From contig NZ_JACHJV010000001.1 of assembly GCF_014203855.1 (NCBI RefSeq), forward strand, positions 5,270,001 to 5,334,000: a stretch of DNA of 64,000 nt, written 5' to 3'. Below the pieces are notes generated by a model. It had not been told where the DNA came from and ran no database searches. It saw nothing but the letters and a program-made list of their open reading frames with translations. Positions 52,171 through 60,686 of the stretch are shown piece by piece. The DNA comes from Kitasatospora kifunensis (GTDB lineage: Bacteria; Actinomycetota; Actinomycetes; Streptomycetales; Streptomycetaceae). The position numbers were made by a program, and so were the translations under genes. Each line of letters opens with the position of its first letter. Position 1 is the stretch's first letter.

Positions 52171-53862
52171 TCAGGCCGACTGCTCCGCGCCCGCCAGCGG
52201 TGTGGGTCCGCCGCGCGCCCGGTCGGCCAGCGCCTGCAGGTCCTCGGCCCTGCAGCCCTGGGTGATCCCGACCAGATGCCCGTCCGGGCGGATCAGCAGC
52301 ACCGTGTGCGCCCCGGCGCCCGGGTACTCCTCGGCGATCAGTACCTCGGTCGGCACCGGCAGCGCGGTGGCCACCTCGGCGAGCCGGGGCATCAGCCCCG
52401 CGCCCATCCAGCGGTCGGCCGACCAGACCGCCGTCCCCGGCGCGACCAGCAGCAGCAGGAAGGTCGCGCCCAGCCGCGCGTACAGCTGGTCCGGCGCGCC
52501 CTCGGTGGTGACCACCGGGAGGTTCGGCACCAGGACCCCGGGCGCGGTGGCCGGCAACTGCTCGCTCAGCGCGGTGCCCCGCCCGGCCCCGCGCTGCACC
52601 GGCACTCCGCCGGCCCGCCCGGGCACCCCGGAGGGCGCGCCCGGGTAGGCCGGTGCGCCGCCGAACCGTCCGGTGCCCAGCAGCCCATCGGTGAGCAGCG
52701 GTGCGTGCTTGCGGAAGGAACCGGTGAGCAGTGAGCGCCGGGTCTGCTGCCAGCCGCGCAGCGGGCGCAGCAGCGGCATCGCCTGGTCCACCGCGCGCAG
52801 CCGGGCCCCGACCGCCCCGCGCCGCTCCGCCTCGTACCCGTCCAGCAGTGAACCGCCGGGCTGCGGCCCGCCGGCGTGCAGGTGCCAGGCGACCGCGAGC
52901 CGCCAGGCGAGGTTGTCCACGTCACGCAGGCCGTCGGCCAGGTTCTGCATGCCCAGTGCGCCGTGCAGGTGGGCCGCGTCGCCGGCCAGGAAGCAGCGTC
53001 CGCTGCGGAACCGGGCGGCCAGCCGCTGCTGGGCGGTGTGGTCGGCGGCGGCGAGCAGCTCGTAGCGCGGCAGTTGGCCGCACCAGCCGGTCAAGGTGGC
53101 CTTCACCCGGGTCAGCAGGGTGTCTCCGGTGACCAGTCCGGGCCAGGTGGCGTGCGGGTCCACTGGTTCGCTGGGTGCTGGGCGCCCGATCGGCAGCCGC
53201 CAGTCCAGGCGCCACAGGCCGTCCGGCAGCGGTCGCGCCGAGGCCTCGCGATCGCCGCGCCAGGGCGGCTCACGGTGCAGTCGGGCCTCCCCGGCGAACG
53301 GCAGGTCGACCCGGACGGTGGCGATCGCGTGCCGGTCCACGGCCGGGCGGCCGGGGAACCGGATGCCCAGCAGCTTGCGCACCGCCGAGCGGGCTCCGTC
53401 GCAGCCGACCAGGTGACTGGCCCGCCACCAGGTGTCGGTGCCGTTGTGCGGGTGCCGACCGCGCACGCTGACCCCGTCCTGGTCCTGGTCGATCTCCTCC
53501 ACCCGGGAGTGCGGCACCAACTGGATCAGCCCGGTGGCGCTGGCCGCGTCGCGCAGCCCGCGCTGCAGCCGGTGCTGGGGCAGGTGGAGCACCGGGTGGT
53601 CCGTCAGATCGAGTCCCAGCACCTCCTGGCGGCGTCGCCAGACGGTCAGCCGATCCCAGCGTGCGGCGTCCGAGGCGGCCCGAAGATAGCCCAGCCGCTC
53701 CAGGAAGGCGGTGCTCTCGGTGCCGAGCACCGCACTGCGCGGCCCCTCGGGGCAGACTCCGTTGCCCTGGTCGAGGACGATGCTGGGGACGTCGTGCCGG
53801 GCCAGCGCGAGCGCCATCGCCAGACCCACAGGCCCGGCCCCGACCACGATCACCGGGTCCAC
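52171..53862 (-). CDS. FAD-dependent aromatic hydroxylase-like monooxygenase
   Basis: This 563-aa flavoprotein monooxygenase resembles the PheA/TfdB and polyketide-hydroxylase group. It has the N-terminal Rossmann motif VIVVGAGPVGLAMALALARHDV, the second FAD motif HLVGCDGARSAVRKLLGI, and GD motif CFLAGDAAHLHGALGMQNLADGLRDVDNLAWRLA. A C-terminal thioredoxin-like domain (QLYARLGATFLLLLVAPG) is typical of the phenol hydroxylase type. GTG 53862 (GCGGAGG 6-7 bp upstream) gives the usual MDPVIVVGAGP start; a 38-residue longer frame to ATG 53976 is less likely. Substrate unknown; no biosynthetic genes surround it. Confidence 0.85.
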   Translation of the reverse strand: MDPVIVVGAGPVGLAMALALARHDVPSIVLDQGNGVCPEGPRSAVLGTESTAFLERLGYLRAASDAARWDRLTVWRRRQEVLGLDLTDHPVLHLPQHRLQRGLRDAASATGLIQLVPHSRVEEIDQDQDGVSVRGRHPHNGTDTWWRASHLVGCDGARSAVRKLLGIRFPGRPAVDRHAIATVRVDLPFAGEARLHREPPWRGDREASARPLPDGLWRLDWRLPIGRPAPSEPVDPHATWPGLVTGDTLLTRVKATLTGWCGQLPRYELLAAADHTAQQRLAARFRSGRCFLAGDAAHLHGALGMQNLADGLRDVDNLAWRLAVAWHLHAGGPQPGGSLLDGYEAERRGAVGARLRAVDQAMPLLRPLRGWQQTRRSLLTGSFRKHAPLLTDGLLGTGRFGGAPAYPGAPSGVPGRAGGVPVQRGAGRGTALSEQLPATAPGVLVPNLPVVTTEGAPDQLYARLGATFLLLLVAPGTAVWSADRWMGAGLMPRLAEVATALPVPTEVLIAEEYPGAGAHTVLLIRPDGHLVGITQGCRAEDLQALADRARGGPTPLAGAEQSA

Positions 53863-54045
53863 GGACGGCCTCCGCACCGCGGCTCGGGGCAGGGCGATCC
53901 GGTGGCGGGGGGAGCGGCGCAGGTCCCGGGTGGTGTCACGAAGAGCAATGCAACAGAGTGCCTGGGAGTCCGTCAAGCAGCGGCCGGTGTGCGCCGGTTC
54001 GTGCCGCGGCGCCTGTGCGACGTGCGGTCGGGTGGCTTTCGGCCA

Positions 54046-54383
54046 TCAGCGGCCGAGGACCGCGGCCAGGAATTCCTTGGCGCGCTGGCTGCGCGGATTG
54101 CCGAAGAAGGTCTGCGGCGTGCTCTGTTCGACGAATCCGGCCAGCGGCCACGAAGAGCACCCGGTGCGCGGCGGAGCGGGCGAAACCCATCTCATGGGTG
54201 ACCGCCGACTTGGTCGTACCGCCGGCGGCCGATCAGCGCCACGGCTTTGCCTGGTCGGATCGTCGGATCGATGTTCCGGAGCACCTGGAGGGCGCCGAAG
54301 TCCTCGCTCACGCCGCGTAGGACGATCAGGCGCTCGGGCGGCGCTGCGGCCGCCCCGATCGGCCCTGCTCCCGGCCCGGGCAT
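54046..54383 (-). pseudogene. gluA: Remnant of gluA (glutamate ABC transporter ATPase)
   Basis: The minus strand encodes the start of a polar-amino-acid ABC ATPase (LIVLRGVSEDFGALQVLR..., then GKAVALIG) and breaks off where Walker A should be. It continues in another frame directly with the family's C-terminus: VTHEMGFARSAAHRVLFVAAG, then, after a one-base insertion (an extra A at 54134-54135 on the plus strand), FVEQSTPQTFFGNPRSQRAK and the end EFLAAVLGR followed by TGA. Walker A, Q-loop, signature and Walker B, about 130 codons, are deleted. Intact GluA has about 250 residues. gluBCD are absent from the window. In S. coelicolor, as I recall, gluABCD lies beside recA-recX, so this is decay at the original site. 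Confidence 0.85.
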
Positions 54384-54696
54384 GGCGGGGCCCACACGAC
54401 TCCCCCGGTGTCGATTGGGCATCGGGGGCTGTGGCCGGCGGAGCACGCAGCCCCCGATGAGGCTGACCCTAGGGCGGAGCGCCGCGCGGCGTCAGGCTAT
54501 CTGAGCGGAACTTGAGCATCACGAAAGGGCTACGTGCGTCCCGGGTGGTCCCCGAGGGGCTGGCCGCGGTGGTGCGCGGTGGGGGAGGATGGCCGCTCCG
54601 TCGGCATGCCAGGGCTGCCGGACGGTGACTCCAGAGCGGGCATTCCAGAGTGGGCCGCTCCAGAGCGGGACTCCAGAGCGGGAAAGGCGTGTGGGC
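54384..54696. other. Gap upstream of the two-component operon
   Basis: The 313-bp region lies between the gluA remnant and the response regulator gene. No gene is seen. Its right end contains the four TCCAGAGCGGG repeats (listed separately) and the ribosome site GGAAAGG of the regulator gene. Confidence 0.55.
54630..54682 (+). repeat. Four direct copies of TCCAGAGCGGG ahead of the response regulator
   Basis: Copies start at 54630, 54644 (with T for C at position 8), 54659 and 54672, spaced 14, 15 and 13 bp. The last ends 14 bp before the response regulator ATG. They may be a regulator binding array or slipped duplicates. Confidence 0.75.
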
Positions 54697-55542
54697 ATGC
54701 GGCTGCTACTTGTCGAAGACGACGACCGGGTCGCGGCGGCGTTGGTCGCCGTCCTCAGCCGGCACGGCTTCCAGGTGCGGCACGCGCGCAGCGGGCACGA
54801 GGCGCTCGATGCCCTGGTGCCGGACGGCAGCGACCCGTACCGGGTGGTCCTGCTCGACCTCGGCCTGCCCGACCGCGACGGTTTCGAGGTGTGCAGCCGG
54901 ATCAGGGCCGGCAGCGGGGTGCCGGTGATCATGGTGACCGCCCGGGCCGACATCCGCTCCCGGATCCATGGCCTCAACCTCGGGGCCGACGACTACATCA
55001 CCAAGCCCTACGACATGGGCGAGCTGCTGGCCCGGATCCACGCGGTGGCCCGGCGCTTCCAGCCCGTCACCGGCACCCCCGCGCCGGACGGCCCGGCGGC
55101 GCCGGCCAGCCCGGGTTCGCTGGAGTCCTGGGGGATCAGCATCGACCGCGAGCGCCGCCGGGTCAGCGTGGACGGACGCGAGGTGCCGCTCACCCGCAAG
55201 GAGTTCGACCTGCTCGCGCTGCTCGCCCAGAGCCCCGGGGTGGTCTACCGGCGCGAGCAGATCTTCAGCGAGGTCTGGCGCAGCGGCTGGGAGGGCAATG
55301 GGCGGACCCTGGAGGTGCACATCGGCTCGCTGCGCACCAAGCTCGCGCTGCCCGGACTGGTCGAGGCGGTGCGCGGGGTCGGCTACCGGCTGATCCCGCA
55401 GTCGCCGGCCCCGGCGGTCGGCGCGGCCGGGTCGCAGCCGTCCGTGCCCCGCTCCGGTGCGGCCGGTAGACCCGGGGCGGCGGCCGGTGGTGGCGAGCCC
55501 GCCCCGCGCGGTGAGGGCAGCGCGGCTGCGGGGACGTCCTAA
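54697..55542 (+). CDS. OmpR-family response regulator
   Basis: This 281-aa regulator has a receiver domain (MRLLLVEDDDRVAAALVAVL; phospho-acceptor Asp54 in VLLDLGLPDRDGFE; Lys in YITKPYDMGELLARI) and a winged-helix DNA-binding domain (VPLTRKEFDLLALLAQSPGVVYRREQIFSEVWRSGWEGNGRTLEVHIGSLRTKL). The C-terminal 45 residues are Gly/Ala/Pro-rich. ATG 54697 has GGAAAGG about 9 bp upstream; the frame is open further but the protein pattern starts here. The kinase gene begins on the base after its stop codon. Confidence 0.9.
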   Translation: MRLLLVEDDDRVAAALVAVLSRHGFQVRHARSGHEALDALVPDGSDPYRVVLLDLGLPDRDGFEVCSRIRAGSGVPVIMVTARADIRSRIHGLNLGADDYITKPYDMGELLARIHAVARRFQPVTGTPAPDGPAAPASPGSLESWGISIDRERRRVSVDGREVPLTRKEFDLLALLAQSPGVVYRREQIFSEVWRSGWEGNGRTLEVHIGSLRTKLALPGLVEAVRGVGYRLIPQSPAPAVGAAGSQPSVPRSGAAGRPGAAAGGGEPAPRGEGSAAAGTS

Positions 55543-56976
55543 GTGCGCAACCGGCTGCTCGGCATCCTGCTGGCCCTGATGGCGTGTGTGCTGGCGGCGC
55601 TGGGTGTGCCGTTGGCCGCCGCGATGGCCGCCGCCGAGCAGAGCCGGACCGTGGTGGACCGGATGGACGACGTGGCCCGCTTCGCCCAGGAACTTCCGAC
55701 CCAGGGGCTGCCCTCGCGCGGCGCGGTCGGCTCCGACCCGGCCGTGCCGACCGCCCTGGACGCGATCCAGTTGCACCAGCTGCAGCTGGAGGTGGGCCGC
55801 TACCAGGAGCTCTACGGGATACGGATCGAGCTGACCCTGGCCGACGGCCGCCTGCTCGCCCTGGCGCCCGCCGACTGGCACCTGCCGACCAGCGGACCGG
55901 GCGGCGAGGCCGTCCAGGAGGCCAGGGACGGCCGCCGCAGCCACAACCCGCCGCAGGTCTGGCCCTGGACCCCGGACCGCACCCTGACCGTCGCCTCGCC
56001 CGTGGTCCGCGACGGTGACGTGGTGGCCCTGGTGGTGACCCAGTCGCCGACCGGCCCGTTGCGGGCCCGGATCCTGCACCGCTGGCTGGTGCTGGGCGGC
56101 GGCGAGGCGATCGCGATGATCGCCGCCTCGCTGCTCGCGGTCCGGCTGACCGAGTGGGTGCTGCGCCCGGTGCGCACCCTGGACCGGGTCACCCATGACA
56201 TCGCCACCGGGCGGATGAACGCCCGGGTCGCCTCGGTCAGCGGCCCGCCCGAGCTGCGGCGGCTGACCGGCTCCTTCAACGAGATGGCCGACCACGTGGT
56301 GCTCGCGCTGGACCAGCAGCGGGCCTTCGTCGCCGACGCCTCGCACCAGTTGCGAAACCCGCTGGCCGCGCTGCTGCTGCGGGTCGAGCTGCTGGGCTTG
56401 GAGCTGCCCGAGCAGCACGAGACCGAGCTGGGCCAGGTCCGTGAGGAGGGTGCCCGGCTGGCCAGGGTGCTGGACGACCTGCTGGGGCTGGCCACCGCCG
56501 AAGGCAGCCGGCCCCAACCGGAGCCGGTGGACCTGACGGCGCTGGTGCTGGCCAGGACGGATGCCTGGCAGCCGCTGGCCGCCCAGCGCGGGGTCCTGCT
56601 GGCCTGCGGCACGCCGCCGCTGGCCAAGGCCTGGGCGGACCCGATCGGCTTCGGCAGTGCGCTGGACGCGGTGCTCGACAACGCGGTCAAGTTCAGTCCG
56701 CCGGACAGCACGGTGGCGGTCACCGTGCGGGTGGGCAAGCACGAGGTGGCGGTCACGGTGGCGGACAGCGGTCCCGGGCTCACCGAGGAGGAGCTGGGCC
56801 GGGTCGGCGATCGCTTCTGGCGCAGTCCTCGGCACCAGAACGCGGACGGTTCGGGCCTGGGCCTGTCCATCGCCCGTACCCTGCTGCTGGCCGGTGGCGG
56901 TTCGCTGGACTTCGCACCGGCCGAGCCGGGGGGCCTGGCCGTGACACTGAGCGTGCCCCGTCAGCGCAGCAGCTGA
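55543..56976 (+). CDS. Sensor histidine kinase paired with the OmpR-type regulator
   Basis: This 477-aa kinase starts at GTG 55543, abutting the regulator's TAA. Membrane segments at about residues 5-29 and 181-203 enclose a sensor domain of about 150 residues outside the cell. Then come HAMP (RLTEWVLRPVRTLDRVTHDIATGRMNARV), HisKA with VADASHQLRNPLAALLL (His268), and HATPase_c (DNAVKFSPPDSTV; GPGLTEEEL; GSGLGLSIA). The extracellular domain has no family I recognise. The TAXI binding protein encoded just downstream on the opposite strand is a plausible ligand-presenting partner. Confidence 0.9.
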   Translation: MRNRLLGILLALMACVLAALGVPLAAAMAAAEQSRTVVDRMDDVARFAQELPTQGLPSRGAVGSDPAVPTALDAIQLHQLQLEVGRYQELYGIRIELTLADGRLLALAPADWHLPTSGPGGEAVQEARDGRRSHNPPQVWPWTPDRTLTVASPVVRDGDVVALVVTQSPTGPLRARILHRWLVLGGGEAIAMIAASLLAVRLTEWVLRPVRTLDRVTHDIATGRMNARVASVSGPPELRRLTGSFNEMADHVVLALDQQRAFVADASHQLRNPLAALLLRVELLGLELPEQHETELGQVREEGARLARVLDDLLGLATAEGSRPQPEPVDLTALVLARTDAWQPLAAQRGVLLACGTPPLAKAWADPIGFGSALDAVLDNAVKFSPPDSTVAVTVRVGKHEVAVTVADSGPGLTEEELGRVGDRFWRSPRHQNADGSGLGLSIARTLLLAGGGSLDFAPAEPGGLAVTLSVPRQRSS

Positions 56977-57005
56977 GCGTTCCGTGTCGATGCGAGGGGT
57001 GGCTC

Positions 57006-57193
57006 AGAGCGACCGGCACATGGTGGGCGGCGTCGCGGCGCCCGGACTCTCTCCCCCAGCCTTCGGCCGGGAGGTGCCCCCACGGACGGCTTCTCCTCAG
57101 TCGCCGCAGCTCCGCTGCTACTCCCTCGTCGGCACCGCCCAGACTCGGCCCGAACGCCGCTCCTTCCTCCACCCACCATGTGCCGGTCGCTCT
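57006..57193. repeat. 188-bp element bounded by perfect 22-bp inverted repeats
   Basis: AGAGCGACCGGCACATG... (57006-57027) is the exact inverse of 57172-57193. Between the ends, 144 bp include CTCTCCCCCAGCCTTCGGCC and GGGAGGTGCCCCCA, a sequence familiar as a widespread intergenic repeat in Streptomyces. It lies between the convergent kinase and TAXI genes, ending 5 bp from the TAXI stop. It has no coding capacity, so it is either a MITE-like element or a long bidirectional terminator. No clear target duplication is visible. Confidence 0.7.
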
Positions 57194-57198
57194 AAGCC

Positions 57199-58191
57199 CT
57201 ACGGCTTGACCGAGCGGTAGTAGCGCTCGGCGCCCTCGGAGAGCGGCAGCGGGTCGGTGTAGACGGCGGTGCGCAGGTCCACCAGCTGCGCCGAGTGCAC
57301 CTGGGTGCCGATCGGGTCCCGGCTGTCGATCACGGCTCGGGTGAGCCCTTCGACCAGGCTCGAGTTCACGTCGTCCCGGGTGATCAGCAGGTTCGGCACC
57401 GCCATGGTGAGCACCGCCTGGGTGTTCGGGTAGACGCCGGCGGGCAACACGGCGGTCCGGTAGGCGTCGGTGGCGCCGTTCGCCTGGTGCAGCTTGTCGG
57501 TCAGGCTGCCCAGCGGCACGATCCGGATCGGGAACTTGGTGGCCAGGTCGGTCAGCGCGGCGGTGGGCAGGCCACCGGACCAGAAGAAGGCGTCCAGCCG
57601 CCCGCTGGCGAGCTGCGCGGCCGCGTCGCTGACCCCGAGCGTGAAGGGCGTGATCCCGCTGTCCGGGTTGATCCCGGCCACGTTGAGCAGCTGGCGGGTC
57701 ACCAGGGTCACCCCGGACTTGGGTTCGCCGATCCCGACCCGCTTCCCCTTGAGGTCGCTGACCTGCTGGATCGGTGAGTTGGCCGGCACCACCAGCTGCA
57801 TGTAGTCGTCGTAGAGGCGGGCGATGGCCCGCAGACCGGTCTTGTCGGGACCGATGTAGTCGGCCACGGCGTCGGCGGTGGCGATCGCGAAGGAGTCCTG
57901 TCCGGAGGCGACCCGATCCAGGTTGTCCACCGAGCCCTCGCTGCTGTCCAGGCGCAGCTCGACGCCGGGCATCGCGGTGTGCAGGTAGGACTGCAGCAAC
58001 TGTCCGTACCGGTCGTAGACCCCGTCGCGGACACCGGTCGCGAAGCCGCTGACGCCCTTGGGATAGCCGGACGGTCCGCGGCTGGTCACCCACCAACCGC
58101 TCAGCGCGCCCACCACGAGCAGCAGCGCGGCCAGCAGCGGCCACAGCCGCCGCCGCAGGGTCGCGCGCAGGCGATCGGTGGTCGACGTCAT
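57199..58191 (-). CDS. TAXI-family solute-binding protein
   Basis: This 330-aa protein has an N-terminal signal/anchor helix (RRRLWPLLAALLLVVGALSGWWV) without a lipobox Cys, then a periplasmic-type binding fold of the TRAP-associated extracytoplasmic (TAXI) family: SSEGSVDNLDRVASGQDSFAIATADAVADYI, LYDDYMQLVVPANSPIQQVSDLKGKRVGIGEPKSGVTLV, and ASGRLDAFFWSGGLPTAALTDLA. TAXI proteins capture small organic acids, often glutamate-like. No TRAP permease genes (DctM/DctQ fusion) are near. The ATG at 58191 follows CAGGAT by 7 bp on the minus strand, possibly leaderless, and diverges from miaB. Confidence 0.85.
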   Translation of the reverse strand: MTSTTDRLRATLRRRLWPLLAALLLVVGALSGWWVTSRGPSGYPKGVSGFATGVRDGVYDRYGQLLQSYLHTAMPGVELRLDSSEGSVDNLDRVASGQDSFAIATADAVADYIGPDKTGLRAIARLYDDYMQLVVPANSPIQQVSDLKGKRVGIGEPKSGVTLVTRQLLNVAGINPDSGITPFTLGVSDAAAQLASGRLDAFFWSGGLPTAALTDLATKFPIRIVPLGSLTDKLHQANGATDAYRTAVLPAGVYPNTQAVLTMAVPNLLITRDDVNSSLVEGLTRAVIDSRDPIGTQVHSAQLVDLRTAVYTDPLPLSEGAERYYRSVKP

Positions 58192-58285
58192 GCCGGGGAT
58201 CCTGCCAGGTGAAGCCGCCGTGCGGGAGGGGGCGGCCAGGATCGTCCCGCCCGGTCGCCGCCCGGCTGCCCTTACCCTTGCTGCT

Positions 58286-59821
58286 GTGGGTATGGGAGAG
58301 AGCTTGCGAACTTACAAGGTCGTCACGCACGGCTGTCAGATGAACGTCCACGACTCCGAGCGGCTGGCCGGGCTGCTGGAGGACGCCGGATACGTGAAGG
58401 CCGACCAGGGCGGGGACCCTGACCTGGTGGTCTTCAACACCTGCGCGGTGCGCGAGAACGCCGACAACAAGCTGTACGGCAACCTCGGCCAGCTGGCGCC
58501 GGCCAAGACCCGGCAGCGGGACATGCAGATCGCCGTCGGCGGCTGCCTGGCGCAGAAGGACCGCGAGACCATCGTGCGCAAGGCGCCCTGGGTCGACGTG
58601 GTCTTCGGCACCCACAACATCGGCCACCTGCCGGCGCTGCTGGAGCGGGCCCGGGTGGAGCGCAAGGCCCAGGTGGAGATCCTGGAGTCGCTGGAGACCT
58701 TCCCCTCCACGCTGCCCACCCGGCGTGAGTCGGCGTACGCGGCCTGGGTGGCGATCTCGGTCGGTTGCAACAACACCTGCACCTTCTGCATCGTCCCGGC
58801 GCTGCGCGGCAAGGAGGAGGACCGCCGCCCCGGTGACGTGCTCGCCGAGGTCGAGGCACTGGTCGGCGAGGGCGTCATCGAGGTGACCCTGCTCGGCCAG
58901 AACGTCAACGCCTACGGGTCCGACCTGGGCGACCGCGAGGCCTTCTCCAAGCTGCTGCGCGCCTGCGGCCAGATCGAGGGGCTGGAGCGGGTGCGCTTCA
59001 CCTCCCCGCACCCGCGCGACTTCACCGACGACGTGATCGCCGCGATGGCCGAGACGCCGAACGTGATGCACCAGCTGCACATGCCGCTGCAGTCCGGCTC
59101 CGACACCGTGCTGCGGGCGATGAAGCGCTCCTACCGCCAGGAGCGGTTCCTCGGGATCATCAAGAAGGTGCGCGAGGCGATGCCGGACGCCGCGATCTCC
59201 ACCGACATCATCGTCGGCTTCCCCGGTGAGACCGACGAGGACTTCGAGCAGACCATGCACGTGGTCCGCGAGGCCCGCTTCACCAACGCCTTCACCTTCC
59301 AGTACTCCAAGCGCCCCGGGACCCCGGCCGCCGAGATGGCGGACCAGGTGCCGAAGGCCGTGGTGCAGGAGCGCTACGAGCGGCTGATCGCCCTGCAGGA
59401 GGAGATCTCCTGGGGGGAGAACAAGAAGCAGGTCGGCCGCACCCTGGAGATCCTGGTCGCCGAGGGTGAGGGCAAGAAGGACGACAAGACCGACCGGCTC
59501 TCCGGCCGCGCGCCCGACAACCGGCTCGTCCACTTCAACCCGAGCTTGCGAGGGGTGGACGGCAAGCACAGCACCCGGCCCGCCGAGCCGGTGCGACCGG
59601 GCGACGTGGTGACCGTCGAGATCACCTACGCCGCTCCGCACCACCTGCTCGCCGAGGGCCCGGCGCTCGGCGTGCGGCGTACCCGCGCGGGCGACGCCTG
59701 GGAGAAGCGCACCGCGGCGCCGGCCGCCAAGCCGGCCGGGGTGATGCTCGGTCTGCCCACCATCGGTGCGCCAGCTCCGCAGGCCGCCGAGCCGGCCGGC
59801 GGCTGCTGCTCCACCGACTGA
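58286..59821 (+). CDS. miaB: tRNA-2-methylthio-N6-dimethylallyladenosine synthase MiaB
   Basis: This 511-aa radical-SAM methylthiotransferase modifies A37 of tRNAs reading U-starting codons. It has the N-terminal cluster Cys residues (THGCQMNVHDSERL; FNTCAVRENA; VGGCLAQKD), the SAM motif CNNTCTFCIVPALRGKEEDR, then LLGQNVNAYGSDL and a C-terminal TRAM domain. Its substrate i6A is made by MiaA, encoded about 3 kb downstream. I chose GTG 58286 because TACCCT (58273-58278) ends 7 bp before it, a leaderless pattern; ATG 58292 is the alternative. The frame is open further upstream into the TAXI gene but that part is not protein-like. Confidence 0.95.
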   Translation: MGMGESLRTYKVVTHGCQMNVHDSERLAGLLEDAGYVKADQGGDPDLVVFNTCAVRENADNKLYGNLGQLAPAKTRQRDMQIAVGGCLAQKDRETIVRKAPWVDVVFGTHNIGHLPALLERARVERKAQVEILESLETFPSTLPTRRESAYAAWVAISVGCNNTCTFCIVPALRGKEEDRRPGDVLAEVEALVGEGVIEVTLLGQNVNAYGSDLGDREAFSKLLRACGQIEGLERVRFTSPHPRDFTDDVIAAMAETPNVMHQLHMPLQSGSDTVLRAMKRSYRQERFLGIIKKVREAMPDAAISTDIIVGFPGETDEDFEQTMHVVREARFTNAFTFQYSKRPGTPAAEMADQVPKAVVQERYERLIALQEEISWGENKKQVGRTLEILVAEGEGKKDDKTDRLSGRAPDNRLVHFNPSLRGVDGKHSTRPAEPVRPGDVVTVEITYAAPHHLLAEGPALGVRRTRAGDAWEKRTAAPAAKPAGVMLGLPTIGAPAPQAAEPAGGCCSTD

Positions 59822-59875
59822 CGCCCGCTCAGGCCGGGCCGGGCCCCCGCGCTCGGCCCGGGTAGGGTGATCGAC

Positions 59876-60595
59876 ATGCTGGTTGCCGCCGCCGTCTGCC
59901 CCTGTCCGCCCCTGCTGGTGCCCGAGGTCGCCGCCGGGGCCGCCCCGGAACTTGCCGCGCTGCGAGCGGCCTGCGCCGAGGCGGTCGCCGAGCTGGTGAC
60001 GGCCGAACCCGACCTGTTGGTGCTGGTCGGCGAGGGGCCGCAGGCCGAGGTCTGGACCGAGGGCGGCGCCGGGACCTTCCAACGCTACGGCGTGCCGTTC
60101 GGTGCCCGGCTGCCCAGCGGCCCGGTGAGCGGCCCTGAGCTGAGCCCGGCGCTCACCGTCGGCGCCTGGCTGCTCACCGAGGCAGGCGTGCAGCTGCCCA
60201 CGCACGCCTGTGCCGTGCCGGCCGACGCGCCGGTGGACCGGATGCTGGGACTGGGGCAGGGGCTGGCCGGGCTCGCCGATCGGGTCGGGCTGCTGGTGCT
60301 CGGCGACGGCAGTGCCTGCCGCTCGGTGAAGGCGCCCGGTTATCTGGACGACCGGGCCGAGGCGTATGACGCGCAGGTCGCGCTGGCGTTGGGCACGGCG
60401 GACACGGCGGCGCTGGCGGCGCTCGACCCACAGCTCAGCGCCGAACTGCTCGCGGTCGGCCGGGCACCCTGGCAGGTGCTGGCCGGTGCCGGGCAGGGGG
60501 CCGACCTCGAAGGTCGGCTGCGGTACGACGAGGCTCCGTACGGGGTCGGGTACTTCGTGGCGTCCTGGACCCGGGCCCGGGCGGCTGCGGCCTGA
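59876..60595 (+). CDS. LigB-like class III extradiol dioxygenase-fold protein
   Basis: This 239-aa protein begins MLVAAAVCPCPPLLVPEVAAG, the pattern of the class III extradiol dioxygenase subunit B-like family common between miaB and miaA in Streptomyces. Other blocks are LLVLVGEGPQAEVW, LLVLGDGSACRSVKAPGYLDDRAEAYDAQV and APYGVGYFVASW. The canonical His pair of LigB enzymes is not obvious here (Cys-Pro-Cys-Pro-Pro stands near the first His position), so catalysis is uncertain. TAGGGT (59863-59868) ends 7 bp before the ATG: leaderless. Function unknown. Confidence 0.78.
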   Translation: MLVAAAVCPCPPLLVPEVAAGAAPELAALRAACAEAVAELVTAEPDLLVLVGEGPQAEVWTEGGAGTFQRYGVPFGARLPSGPVSGPELSPALTVGAWLLTEAGVQLPTHACAVPADAPVDRMLGLGQGLAGLADRVGLLVLGDGSACRSVKAPGYLDDRAEAYDAQVALALGTADTAALAALDPQLSAELLAVGRAPWQVLAGAGQGADLEGRLRYDEAPYGVGYFVASWTRARAAAA

Positions 60596-60686
60596 GGCCA
60601 GGTGGGGCAGGCCGAACCAGGTGAGCCGAACCGGGTAAGCCGAGCGGGGTCGGACGGGTTCCCCCCGTCCGACCCCGCACGTCTGC

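Noticed and set aside
52171..53862. FAD monooxygenase as part of an antibiotic gene cluster
   Set aside because: Neighbours are recX and a gluA remnant; no synthase, carrier protein or tailoring genes are present.
54192..54446. The N-terminal part of gluA as a short intact gene
   Set aside because: It stops before Walker A and the other half of the family lies just downstream in a shifted frame; a remnant explains both.
56780..60205. A 1141-codon minus-strand frame spanning several genes
   Set aside because: It overlaps the TAXI gene on the same strand in another frame and runs antisense to miaB, the LigB-like gene and the kinase; no protein-like domain seen.
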